From NCBI GenBank assembly GCA_016712865.1, contig JADJQH010000008.1, positions 1 to 64,000 on the forward strand: 64,000 bases of DNA. The letters run 5' to 3'. This DNA comes from Dokdonella sp. GTDB lineage: Bacteria > Pseudomonadota > Gammaproteobacteria > Xanthomonadales > Rhodanobacteraceae. A program made the position numbers and the translations under genes. Shown one piece after another: positions 54,423 to 61,732 of this stretch (the first letter of the stretch is position 1; the number at the start of each line of letters is the position of its first letter). The notes beneath the pieces were generated by a model, which was given only the letters and a program-made list of their open reading frames with translations, was not told the DNA's origin and made no database searches.

Positions 54423-55643
54423 ATGAACGAGGGCAGCAAAATCAGGGCCGGGGCAACGCGCGGGACGACCGGTACTCGGCGTGCGAGGCGTCGTGCCATC
54501 GGCATCGCATTGGTTTACGCACTCATCGGCGCGCTTTGGGTTCCGAGCAGCGACTGGGCGCTGCGCCAGTGGGTGGACGATCCCGAACTGCTGGCCTTGC
54601 TGCAAACATGGAAAGGCTGGTTCTTCACCGCGATCTCGTCGCTGGTGCTGTTTCTCGTTCTGATGCGGATGTTCCGCAAGGATGCACTGCGCGAACTGGC
54701 GTCGATCCGCCAGCAGAATGACCTGCGTGCCTTGAGCCGGTTCCAGGACGGAGTCATCGACAACGCAAGCATCTGGATCACTGTGATTGACGCCGAAGCG
54801 CGTATCACGGTGTGGAACAAGGCCGCGGAGCAGATCAGCGGCTATGCGCGCGAGGATGTGCTCGGACGCACCGATATCTGGACCTTGCTGTATCCGGATG
54901 CGGTATACCGAAATTCAATCGCAGACAAGGTGCGCGCCATCCTTGAGCAGGGCGAGGAAGTGGCGGGCTTCCAGACCATCATCCGTTGTCGCGACGGCCA
55001 GCAGCGGACCATGGCCTGGAACTCGCGCCGCTTCGTCAGCGAAGGCGGCGAGGTGGGTTCCATTGCCATCGGCCAGGACGTGACCGAGCGTGAGCAGATG
55101 CAGGAGGAACTGGAGTGGATTGCCGCCCACGACCCCCTGACCGGACTTTACAACCGTCGGCATTTCGAGCGCCTGGCCCGTGCGCGGCATGCGGACTGTG
55201 CGCGGGACGGCCAGTCGTTTGCACTGCTTTGGATCGACATCGACAATTTCAAGAGCGTCAACGATCGTTTCGGCCACCGCGTTGGCGATTCCGTACTGCG
55301 TGAAATCGGTGGCTTGACTGCGGATGTGGCCCGCGGCGTCGGCCTGGCCACGCGCTATGGCGGCGACGAACTGGTGTTGGCCTTGCCGGACAAGACCCTG
55401 GATGCGGCCATGGCGATTGCGGAAAACCTGCGCAAGCGCGTGGAGACGGCATCCTTCCTTTCAGCCCATGCCAAGGCCTCCGGACCGACGTTGAGCATTG
55501 GTGTCGCTGTCGGGGACGCTGCCCAGCACACCCTGGATGCCCTGTTGGTGGCCGCTGACCATGCCATGTACCGGGCCAAGGCCGCGGGTCGCAACCGGGT
55601 TGTTGGTGAATCCGGATCCGGCAGCAATACCGGTCTGGATTGA
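54423..55643 (+). CDS. Membrane PAS-GGDEF diguanylate cyclase-like protein (GGDEL)
   Basis: 406 residues. Two N-terminal membrane helices (AIGIALVYALIGALWV and WFFTAISSLVLFLVLMRMF), a PAS domain (about residues 95-215: ITVIDAEARITVWNKAAEQISGYAREDVLG to SIAIGQDVTEREQMQ), then a GGDEF domain from LEWIAAHDPLTGLYNRRHFERL. The signature is RYGGDELVLALP, with Leu replacing the usual Phe. The RxxD inhibitory site is lost: the corresponding segment is RGVG. Nucleotide and metal residues (DIDNFKSVND) are intact, so cyclase activity is plausible and free of product inhibition by that site. ATG 54423 chosen over 54354, which lies before the membrane helices in a charged lead. Confidence 0.88.
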   Translation: MNEGSKIRAGATRGTTGTRRARRRAIGIALVYALIGALWVPSSDWALRQWVDDPELLALLQTWKGWFFTAISSLVLFLVLMRMFRKDALRELASIRQQNDLRALSRFQDGVIDNASIWITVIDAEARITVWNKAAEQISGYAREDVLGRTDIWTLLYPDAVYRNSIADKVRAILEQGEEVAGFQTIIRCRDGQQRTMAWNSRRFVSEGGEVGSIAIGQDVTEREQMQEELEWIAAHDPLTGLYNRRHFERLARARHADCARDGQSFALLWIDIDNFKSVNDRFGHRVGDSVLREIGGLTADVARGVGLATRYGGDELVLALPDKTLDAAMAIAENLRKRVETASFLSAHAKASGPTLSIGVAVGDAAQHTLDALLVAADHAMYRAKAAGRNRVVGESGSGSNTGLD

Positions 55644-55834
55644 GCCTGCGAATTGGAGTCTGCCGTTCTCGCAACCTGCGTGCCCGTATCCCGGCGAATT
55701 TCAGGGTGGATGCTTGTGTTGGCCATCTCATTTGGTAGTAGCATGCAGATTCCCTCGCGCGAGTCGTGCTGATCGGGGAAGCACGAAACCCGGGACATTC
55801 TGCGGGGGCGAATCCAATAAACATGAGGCTCGAC

Positions 55835-56500
55835 ATGAAACGATTCCACCTGAATACCCTGGTCGCCCTGGCGGCCTTGTTGCCCGCAGCGGCGTGGGCA
55901 CAAACCTATACTGCGGGACCTGGTCTGGCCCTGGCCATTCCGGATAACGGCTACAACGGCACGCAAGGATCCATGGGTTGCAGCACCATTGCCGTTGCCA
56001 GCGGTGGCGGCGGTGGCGATACCGTGGCCACGGCCACCGTGCAAGTAGCGCAATCACACACCTTTGTCGGCGACCTGACCATCAAGTTGTTCAGCCCGGC
56101 GGGCACGCCGATTACCTTGGTCTCCCGCCCGGGGGTGGTAGAAACCGCTGATGATGGCAACGACACCGCGGGCTTTGGCGAGAACTCCAATCTGGCCATC
56201 GCCAACCCACTGACTTATGACGATGCGGCGACTGATGCTTCCGAACAAATGGGCAAGATTCCGTCGGATCTGGCAACGGGCGACGTCATCTGTGCCTTCG
56301 CCGGATCGCCATGCAGCTATGCGCCTAGTCCGGGCGCGGCGACGCCGGGCAATCTCGGCTCTTTGAACGGCGAGAGCAAGGTCGGCAACTGGATACTGTG
56401 CCTGGGCGATTCCGCTGCCGCCGATACTGGAACTCTGGATGGCTGGACACTCACCCTGGGCACCACCCCGGTCGAATTGCAGAACTTCTCGATTGACTGA
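55835..56500 (+). CDS. Exported proprotein-convertase P-domain protein with PVELQNFSID tail
   Basis: 221 residues. Signal peptide MKRFHLNTLVALAALLPAAAWA. The body is a P-type beta-sandwich: VQVAQSHTFVGDLTIKLFSPAGTPITLVSRPG and SKVGNWILCLGDSAAADTGTLDGWTLTL, the closing GTLDGWTL being the hallmark. No protease domain is attached; P domains alone often act as adhesion or targeting modules. The chain ends TPVELQNFSID, a lineage-type tail. ATG 55835 fits the signal peptide; an ATG four codons earlier is possible. A strong terminator follows at 56538. Confidence 0.86.
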   Translation: MKRFHLNTLVALAALLPAAAWAQTYTAGPGLALAIPDNGYNGTQGSMGCSTIAVASGGGGGDTVATATVQVAQSHTFVGDLTIKLFSPAGTPITLVSRPGVVETADDGNDTAGFGENSNLAIANPLTYDDAATDASEQMGKIPSDLATGDVICAFAGSPCSYAPSPGAATPGNLGSLNGESKVGNWILCLGDSAAADTGTLDGWTLTLGTTPVELQNFSID

Positions 56501-56537
56501 TCCAACGGGCTGCGCGCCCGTTACCTGATCCACTTCG

Positions 56538-56570
56538 AAAGGCCGGGGAGCGCAAGCACCCCGGCCTTTT
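56538..56570 (+). terminator. Intrinsic terminator after the P-domain gene
   Basis: AAAGGCCGGGG pairs with CCCCGGCCTTT around a ten-base loop and ends in TTTT, 38 bases past the stop. Confidence 0.92.
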
Positions 56571-56608
56571 CACATCCTCAACACACTGCTTGGCTGGCCG
56601 CCAAGCAG

Positions 56609-56690
56609 TAGAGCTCGTGGAGCGGCGCTTGCTCCGCTGCTCTGGCTCCATCACCAGGGCACCAAGCCGAGCAAGCTCGGCTCTACAAGC
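56609..56690. repeat. Paired REP-like hairpins (TAGAGC...GGAGCGGCGC / GCCGAGCAAGCTCGGC)
   Basis: First hairpin GGAGC-GGCGCTT-GCTCC within TAGAGCTCGTGGAGCGGCGC; second AGCCGAGCAAGCTCGGCT, a perfect palindrome, ending CTACAAG. The outer TAGAGC and GCTCTA complement each other, so this is a REPIN-like pair of a different family from the rayT-linked one. Confidence 0.7.
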
Positions 56691-56715
56691 GGAGCAATCT
56701 CCGCACTACGCGGCC

Positions 56716-56881
56716 TAGGAGCCTGCGCGGCAGAATGAATTCGAAGCGAAACGGCGCTGGCGCGATTCAGCGGATCAATCGGAAGGTGCGCATAGCGGGC
56801 ACTATGCAAGCCTGACGATTGATCCGATCAATCGATGACAGCGTCGTTGCAGCCGGATGGCTTCTGCCGCGCAGGCTCCTA
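56716..56881. mobile_element. 166-base MITE-like element with perfect 20-base terminal inverted repeats
   Basis: Left end TAGGAGCCTGCGCGGCAGAA (56716-56735); right end is its exact reverse complement (56862-56881). Inside, CGGATCAATCG and CGATTGATCCG form a second inverted pair, and GCATAG/CTATGC a third, giving nested palindromes around one centre. It has no coding capacity. Target duplication is not obvious. It lies between the P-domain gene terminator and the next TonB receptor. It could be a non-autonomous transposable element or a structured RNA/DNA element of the lineage. Confidence 0.75.
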
Positions 56882-57132
56882 GAGTGCGGGTAGTCGCGGG
56901 CCGGCTTGAAGATCCCATGTTTTTTGCCTCGATTGAAGGCTGTATTTCGTGCGACCGCTTGTCGCAGGAACGCCCGAATCGATAGCGAAAATTGTTATAT
57001 GCGCGTTAAAGGCAAATCGATAGAATCCGCCGCGGGGGAAGGTGTTGCACGGCTGTTTCGGGTCCGGTTTTCCGACGCACGGTCGGCCGAATCCGGGTTC
57101 TACTTTGTACTTCACATGGGGAGTCACGATTC

Positions 57133-59736
57133 ATGAAGACGGTGCGTATGGAACGGCCAGCCAATCCGCTGGCGTATGCGATCAGGCTGGGATTGACGGG
57201 AACCTTGTTGCTTGCGATCGGAGGCACGGCACTGGCCCAGGAGCCGCCCGATGCCGACGAGGCTGCGAAAAAGAAATCGGCAAGCTCAACGGAAGTGACC
57301 GAGTTGGAAGGAATATCGGTGCTTGGTACCCGAAGCTCGGCACGCTCGGCAACGGATTCCGCCGTGCCCATCGACATCATTGGAGGCCCCGAACTGCACA
57401 ACCAGGGCTCCACGGATGTTCTGGACCAGCTGCGCGTGCTGATTCCGTCGTTCAATGTCAGCACGATTCCGATTGATGACGCGGCGACCCTGGTGCGACC
57501 GGCCAACCTGCGCGGCCTGCCGCCTGACAACACCCTGATCCTGGTCAACGGCAAGCGCCGTCACCGATCTGCGGTTATCACTTTTCTTGGCCATGGACTC
57601 TCCGATGGCTCGCAGGGCGTGGATCTTTCAGTGTTCCCGTCCATGGCGCTGGAACAGGTTGAAGTGCTGCGTGATGGCGCAGCCGCCCAGTACGGCTCCG
57701 ATGCCATTGCCGGCGTTATCAATTTCAGCCTCAAGGAAATGCGCGAGGGCGGTGCCGTCGAGGGCTTCGCCGGCGAATACTTTGAGGGCGATGGCTTTAC
57801 CCAGCAATACGATGCGCAAATTGGTTTGCCGATGGGCAGCGATGGTTACGCAACCCTGACTGCCGAGTACCGCAAGGCGGATGCCACATCACGCAGCGTG
57901 CAGCGGGATGACGCGGCCCTCGCCATCGCTGCGGGCTATCCCGAGGTACCCGATCCGGCGCAGATCTGGGGTTCGCCCGAAATCAAGGACGACACCAAGT
58001 TTGTCGCCAACCTCGGCTGGAATGGCGAAAACCTGAAAATCTACGCATTCGGAAACATCGCCGAGCGCAAGACCGACGGCGGCTTCTACTACCGCCACCC
58101 CATCTTCCGTGCCGGCGTCTACTCCAATGATGGTGGAGAAACCCTGCTGGTTGGCTCGCCCAGCGGCGCAAGCTGCCCGGTGGTTCCGTTGGTGGATGGA
58201 GATGGCAACCTGTTGCCGTATTCCGCGGTCAGCGCCGCTGTATCGGCCCTGCCGGGCGACTGCTTCAGCTTCCTTGAGCTGTTCCCCGGAGGCTTCACCC
58301 CGCGTTTCGGTGGCACCATGAAGGATCTGGGTGTGACCGGTGGCGTAAAGGGTACCTGGGGTGGGGACATCCACTGGGATCTCAGTGCGTCGTACGGACG
58401 CAACGAGATCGACTTCATCATGTACAACACGGTGAATGCCTCGCTCGGCCCGGACCAGCCGGCTGGCTTCTTTTTCCGGCCGGGTGGCAATGAGCAGGTC
58501 GAGCGCAATGTCAATTTTGACCTGAGCAAGAGTTTTGACCGGATCAACCTCGCCGCCGGCGCAGAATTGCGCAAGGAAAGTTTCGAAGTCAGCGCGGGCG
58601 ATACTGCCTCGACGGCCATCGGTCCCTTGACGGAACAAGGCTTCAGCATCGGCTCCAACGGTTTCCCCGGGTTCAATCCGATCACCGCAGGCAAGAACTC
58701 ACGCGACAACTGGGCGGTGTATGTGGATGCGGAATCGCAAGTCACCGACCAGTGGCTGGTTGCCGGCGCCGTCCGCCACGAGGACTACGATGATTTTGGT
58801 GGCACCACCAACTGGAAACTCACCTCGCGCTACGACTTCAACAGCGGCTTCGCCATTCGCGGTGCGTTCAGCACCGGCTTTCGTGCGCCGACGCCGGGCC
58901 AGGCCAATGTCAGCCAGGTGACAACCGCCTTCATCGATGGCGAATTGCGCGATACGGCCACCCTGCCGCCAACCAATCCGATTGCCGCGTTCTACGGTGC
59001 CGAACCGCTGACACCCGAGGAGTCGCGCAACGCATCGTTGGGCCTGGTATGGAGTGGCGACAACTGGCTGCTGACGGCTGACTGGTACCGCATCCAGGTT
59101 GAAGATCGCATTGCGCGCAGTACCGACTTTACGCTGACCGAAGAAGACCGCGAGGCCCTGGTGGCAGCCGGCAATCCGCAGGCGGCGTCATTGAGTCGCG
59201 TGGGATTCTTCGTCAACGATTTCGACACCACCACGACGGGTCTGGATCTGGTCGGTAGCCTGCGCACCGATCATTTCGGCGGGGATACAACCTACGCCCT
59301 GGCGATCAACTGGAACAACACCAACGTGGATGACTTCACCCCGGGCATCATCAGCGAAGCGCGCGTGAAGAAGCTGGAGGACTCGCTGCCCAAGACCAAG
59401 GGCTACTTCTCGATCAGCCACCAGCATGGAATGTGGCACGTCAACGGCCGCCTGAACTACTACGGTTCCTTCTACGAGGATCACCTGGACAGCGACGTGG
59501 TGAGCGCAGCGGACGGTGGATTGCCGATCTACGGTGGGAGTGCATTCACGGTGGATCTGGAAACCGGGTTGGATTTCGACTCCGGCCTCTACCTCCGGTT
59601 TGGCGTGGAGAACCTGTTCGACAAGGTTCCCGGCAAGAATCCCTGGGGTGGCGTCGCCGGTGCCGAGTACCCGGTGCACACGCCGTATGGGTTCAATGGT
59701 GGCTTCTACTACGCACGCGTGGGTTACAACTTCTGA
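57133..59736 (+). CDS. TonB-dependent receptor (867 residues)
   Basis: Signal peptide GLTGTLLLAIGGTALAQ. Plug: EGISVLGTRSSARSATDSAVPIDIIGGPELHNQGSTDVLDQL, then LRGLPPDNTLILVNGKRRHRSA and LEQVEVLRDGAAAQYGSDAIAGVINF. The barrel contains GNEQVERNVNFDLSKSF, RHEDYDDFGGTTNWK and FRAPTPGQ, and ends FNGGFYYARVGYNF with a terminal Phe. This TonB-receptor group with NGKRRHRSA is common in Xanthomonadales and other polymer-degrading bacteria; substrate is not fixed. GGGGAG lies before ATG 57133. A strong terminator follows at 59811. Confidence 0.93.
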   Translation: MKTVRMERPANPLAYAIRLGLTGTLLLAIGGTALAQEPPDADEAAKKKSASSTEVTELEGISVLGTRSSARSATDSAVPIDIIGGPELHNQGSTDVLDQLRVLIPSFNVSTIPIDDAATLVRPANLRGLPPDNTLILVNGKRRHRSAVITFLGHGLSDGSQGVDLSVFPSMALEQVEVLRDGAAAQYGSDAIAGVINFSLKEMREGGAVEGFAGEYFEGDGFTQQYDAQIGLPMGSDGYATLTAEYRKADATSRSVQRDDAALAIAAGYPEVPDPAQIWGSPEIKDDTKFVANLGWNGENLKIYAFGNIAERKTDGGFYYRHPIFRAGVYSNDGGETLLVGSPSGASCPVVPLVDGDGNLLPYSAVSAAVSALPGDCFSFLELFPGGFTPRFGGTMKDLGVTGGVKGTWGGDIHWDLSASYGRNEIDFIMYNTVNASLGPDQPAGFFFRPGGNEQVERNVNFDLSKSFDRINLAAGAELRKESFEVSAGDTASTAIGPLTEQGFSIGSNGFPGFNPITAGKNSRDNWAVYVDAESQVTDQWLVAGAVRHEDYDDFGGTTNWKLTSRYDFNSGFAIRGAFSTGFRAPTPGQANVSQVTTAFIDGELRDTATLPPTNPIAAFYGAEPLTPEESRNASLGLVWSGDNWLLTADWYRIQVEDRIARSTDFTLTEEDREALVAAGNPQAASLSRVGFFVNDFDTTTTGLDLVGSLRTDHFGGDTTYALAINWNNTNVDDFTPGIISEARVKKLEDSLPKTKGYFSISHQHGMWHVNGRLNYYGSFYEDHLDSDVVSAADGGLPIYGGSAFTVDLETGLDFDSGLYLRFGVENLFDKVPGKNPWGGVAGAEYPVHTPYGFNGGFYYARVGYNF

Positions 59737-59810
59737 TTCCAGCCGGAACCGGAGGAGGCGCGTGGCGCTGAAGCATCGGCGCCACGCGAGACTCGCAAGG
59801 CGCACGCATG

Positions 59811-59848
59811 AAAAAGGGGCCGCAATTTGCGGCCCCTTTCTATTTTTC
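59811..59848. terminator. Bidirectional intrinsic terminator between convergent genes
   Basis: AAAAAGGGGCCGC-AATTT-GCGGCCCC followed by TTTCTATTTTT. It serves the receptor on the plus strand and the DUF11 gene ending at 59863 on the minus strand, where the A run reads as T. Confidence 0.92.
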
Positions 59849-59862
59849 CGCAAACCCGTTTG

Positions 59863-60951
59863 TCAGTGCTGACGGGCGTAGCGACGAGCCCCGACCCAAC
59901 CAAGCCCGGCCAGCGACAAGCCAAGAATCAGAAGGGCCAGCGGGTTGCCGACCGGAAGTTCCGTCGGTTCGGGTGCGCCGACGCTGACCACGTAGGTGAA
60001 GATCGACGAGTTGTCGGCCGGTACCGGGTCGGTATTGGTGGACGAGGTGCTGGCTGTCAAAACCTGTGCGCCGACGGCAGGTGCCTGCGCATTCACGACC
60101 ATCGACTGTGACGCGGCAGCCGCGGTGGCTCCGGCGAAGGTGCAGCTGACGACGCCACCGGAGCCGACGCCGGGATCCGTACACACCGCACCGGCAGCGG
60201 TAACCGAGTTGAAGGTGAAGCCGGTTCCGAGATCCAGGCTGATCACCACGTCCTGGGCAGGATCCGGGCCGCCATTGGTGCTGGTGACGGTGAAGTCAAC
60301 CGGCGTGTTGATGCCGGCAGCCGGGGGCGCGGCACTTACGCCAACCGTGAGATCGGCGTTTGTCGCGGCAGTGCAGGGCAGGTTGAGAACCTCGAAACCG
60401 AAGGTACAAACTGCCTGGGCGGATGTGTTGGTGACTACCAGCACGATGTCTGAATTCGCCGCGATTTCCACGCTGAACGGCTGCGCGAGGCTGGAGCCGA
60501 CATCGCCAAGGAAGTTGGTGCCCTGGTTGTTCGGATCGTAGGAACCAACATACGCGCTCATGTGCGCATTGGTTGCGCAGGGACTAGCGCCGGCGGTGTC
60601 GGGATCGAAATTCACCGTCACGCAGGCTGCCGCCGCGCTCGTGTTGCTGTAGGTATAGGACTCGTAATTGAACGTGGCGGTGGCGCTGAAGATGCCCGGA
60701 TAGGCCTTGATCGGGCAGGTTGCGGCGACGCCATCACGGAAGATGCGGCCAAGCTGGGTGGTTGCACCAGTAAATGCCGAAACCACAGGGCCGGACGGGC
60801 AAATCGGACCGCCCGACGGTACGTAAGGCCCATCGATGTTGATGCCCGATCCATTCACCGGACTGCCGTTGTCATTGTAGGACTGCGCGTGTACGCCGGT
60901 GGCAGCCAGTGCGAGCGCCGCTGCCAGCGCCATCAATTGCGGTTTTTTCAT
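59863..60951 (-). CDS. Exported DUF11-domain protein with C-terminal membrane/basic sorting-type tail
   Basis: 362 residues. Signal peptide LMALAAALALAATGVHA. The N-terminal 180 residues form a Cys-containing beta domain (GPICPSG, TATFNYESYTYSNTSAAAACVTVNFD). Next is a DUF11-type repeat: ADLTVGVSAAPPAAGINTPVDFTVTSTNGGPDPAQDVVISLDL to PADNSSIFTYVVSV. The C-terminus reads TELPVGNPLALLILGLSLAGLGWVGARRYARQH: short motif, hydrophobic helix, Arg-rich end. This matches the three-part plan of IPTL-CTERM/PEP-CTERM sorting signals. Start ATG 60951 preceded by GGGAG. Probably a surface protein held at the inner membrane until processed. Confidence 0.86.
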   Translation of the reverse strand: MKKPQLMALAAALALAATGVHAQSYNDNGSPVNGSGINIDGPYVPSGGPICPSGPVVSAFTGATTQLGRIFRDGVAATCPIKAYPGIFSATATFNYESYTYSNTSAAAACVTVNFDPDTAGASPCATNAHMSAYVGSYDPNNQGTNFLGDVGSSLAQPFSVEIAANSDIVLVVTNTSAQAVCTFGFEVLNLPCTAATNADLTVGVSAAPPAAGINTPVDFTVTSTNGGPDPAQDVVISLDLGTGFTFNSVTAAGAVCTDPGVGSGGVVSCTFAGATAAAASQSMVVNAQAPAVGAQVLTASTSSTNTDPVPADNSSIFTYVVSVGAPEPTELPVGNPLALLILGLSLAGLGWVGARRYARQH

Positions 60952-61437
60952 TTCTCCCACTCCCCTTTTCCAGGTCAAGTCAAACCCACCCCGGCGGGGC
61001 GGGAGTCAAGGCAACTCTTGAATAACCAATGGTGCCCCCGGTGCGGGCACGCGTCAACTCGAAATCGGGGGCAGAATCGCCGGAGGTGCCGTTGGCGGAC
61101 TCGCCGTACGCCGGTCACAGTCCCATGTTGCGAACGCGGCAGGCGTCATGGCGGCCGGGCTTGCCGCGTAGCCCTTGGCGTTTGCCGAAGCCTGTCGATC
61201 CGAGGTTGCCCAATCAGCAAGGAAACGCCATGTGCGTCGAGAGTTGAAGGGCATTCATGCTTTCAGTGATCGGGCGCTGTCTTCGACAGCGCCGTGCGCA
61301 AGACTACCCTGCGTAACGCGGTCGCAATCTTGTCACCAACAACGAGCACCCTGGAAGCGCAAACGCAGCAGGAAAACATGCGGCCATGCAGCGCAGCGTG
61401 ATTGCAATTGCAAGCAAGCGAATCTGCGCAACCGTTG
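60952..61437. other. Intergenic stretch without recognised gene
   Basis: 486 bases between the DUF11 gene and the small gene at 61438. I see no supported gene. One perfect hairpin, GGCGCTGTC-TTC-GACAGCGCC (61273-61293), has no T run and may be chance or the end structure for the small gene's transcript. Confidence 0.4.
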
Positions 61438-61686
61438 CTATCCGGATGTGTAGAACTCGACGGTGATGGTGACGTCCAGTCGCGGTGGCCTTGGTGGCTG
61501 GGGAATGACCCATCCGTAAAGGCCGGGTTGAATGGTTACTGCCTTGATGTCGCCAAGATTGAAAGCAACTCGCGTGGTTGGACGCTCCGGCGGTGATTCA
61601 GAGCTGGATTTCTGATGGTCGTCAACGTCGCACCTCACCACGGATTTCCTGCGTGGTTTTGGCATTTTGGCATTCCGGTCTTTCAT
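61438..61686 (-). CDS. Small unknown protein downstream of the winged-helix/TPR regulator
   Basis: 82 residues, ATG 61686 with a good AGGAG eight bases upstream. Start MKDRNAKMPKPRRKSVVR is basic. The middle DDHQKSSSESPPERPTTRVAF is polar. The end DIKAVTIQPGLYGWVIPQPP followed by RPPRLDVTITVEFYTSG looks like a short beta segment with a Pro-rich turn. No signal peptide, no membrane helix, no motif I recognise. It starts 46 bases after the regulator stop on the same strand, so it is likely co-transcribed with it. The open frame extends upstream into the regulator but without a ribosome site. Confidence 0.6.
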   Translation of the reverse strand: MKDRNAKMPKPRRKSVVRCDVDDHQKSSSESPPERPTTRVAFNLGDIKAVTIQPGLYGWVIPQPPRPPRLDVTITVEFYTSG

Positions 61687-61732
61687 GGCGATCTCCTGTG
61701 CAGTGGGTTCGTGCGGGGTGACAACCGTGCCG

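Noticed and set aside
55690-55834. Possible c-di-GMP riboswitch before the P-domain gene
   Set aside because: A GGDEF gene lies upstream, but I could not align the leader to the GEMM-I core or its tetraloop receptor; no support.
60952-61437. Possible small genes in the gap (for example an open frame at 61175-61453)
   Set aside because: No ribosome site, no family resemblance, and base composition like spacer.
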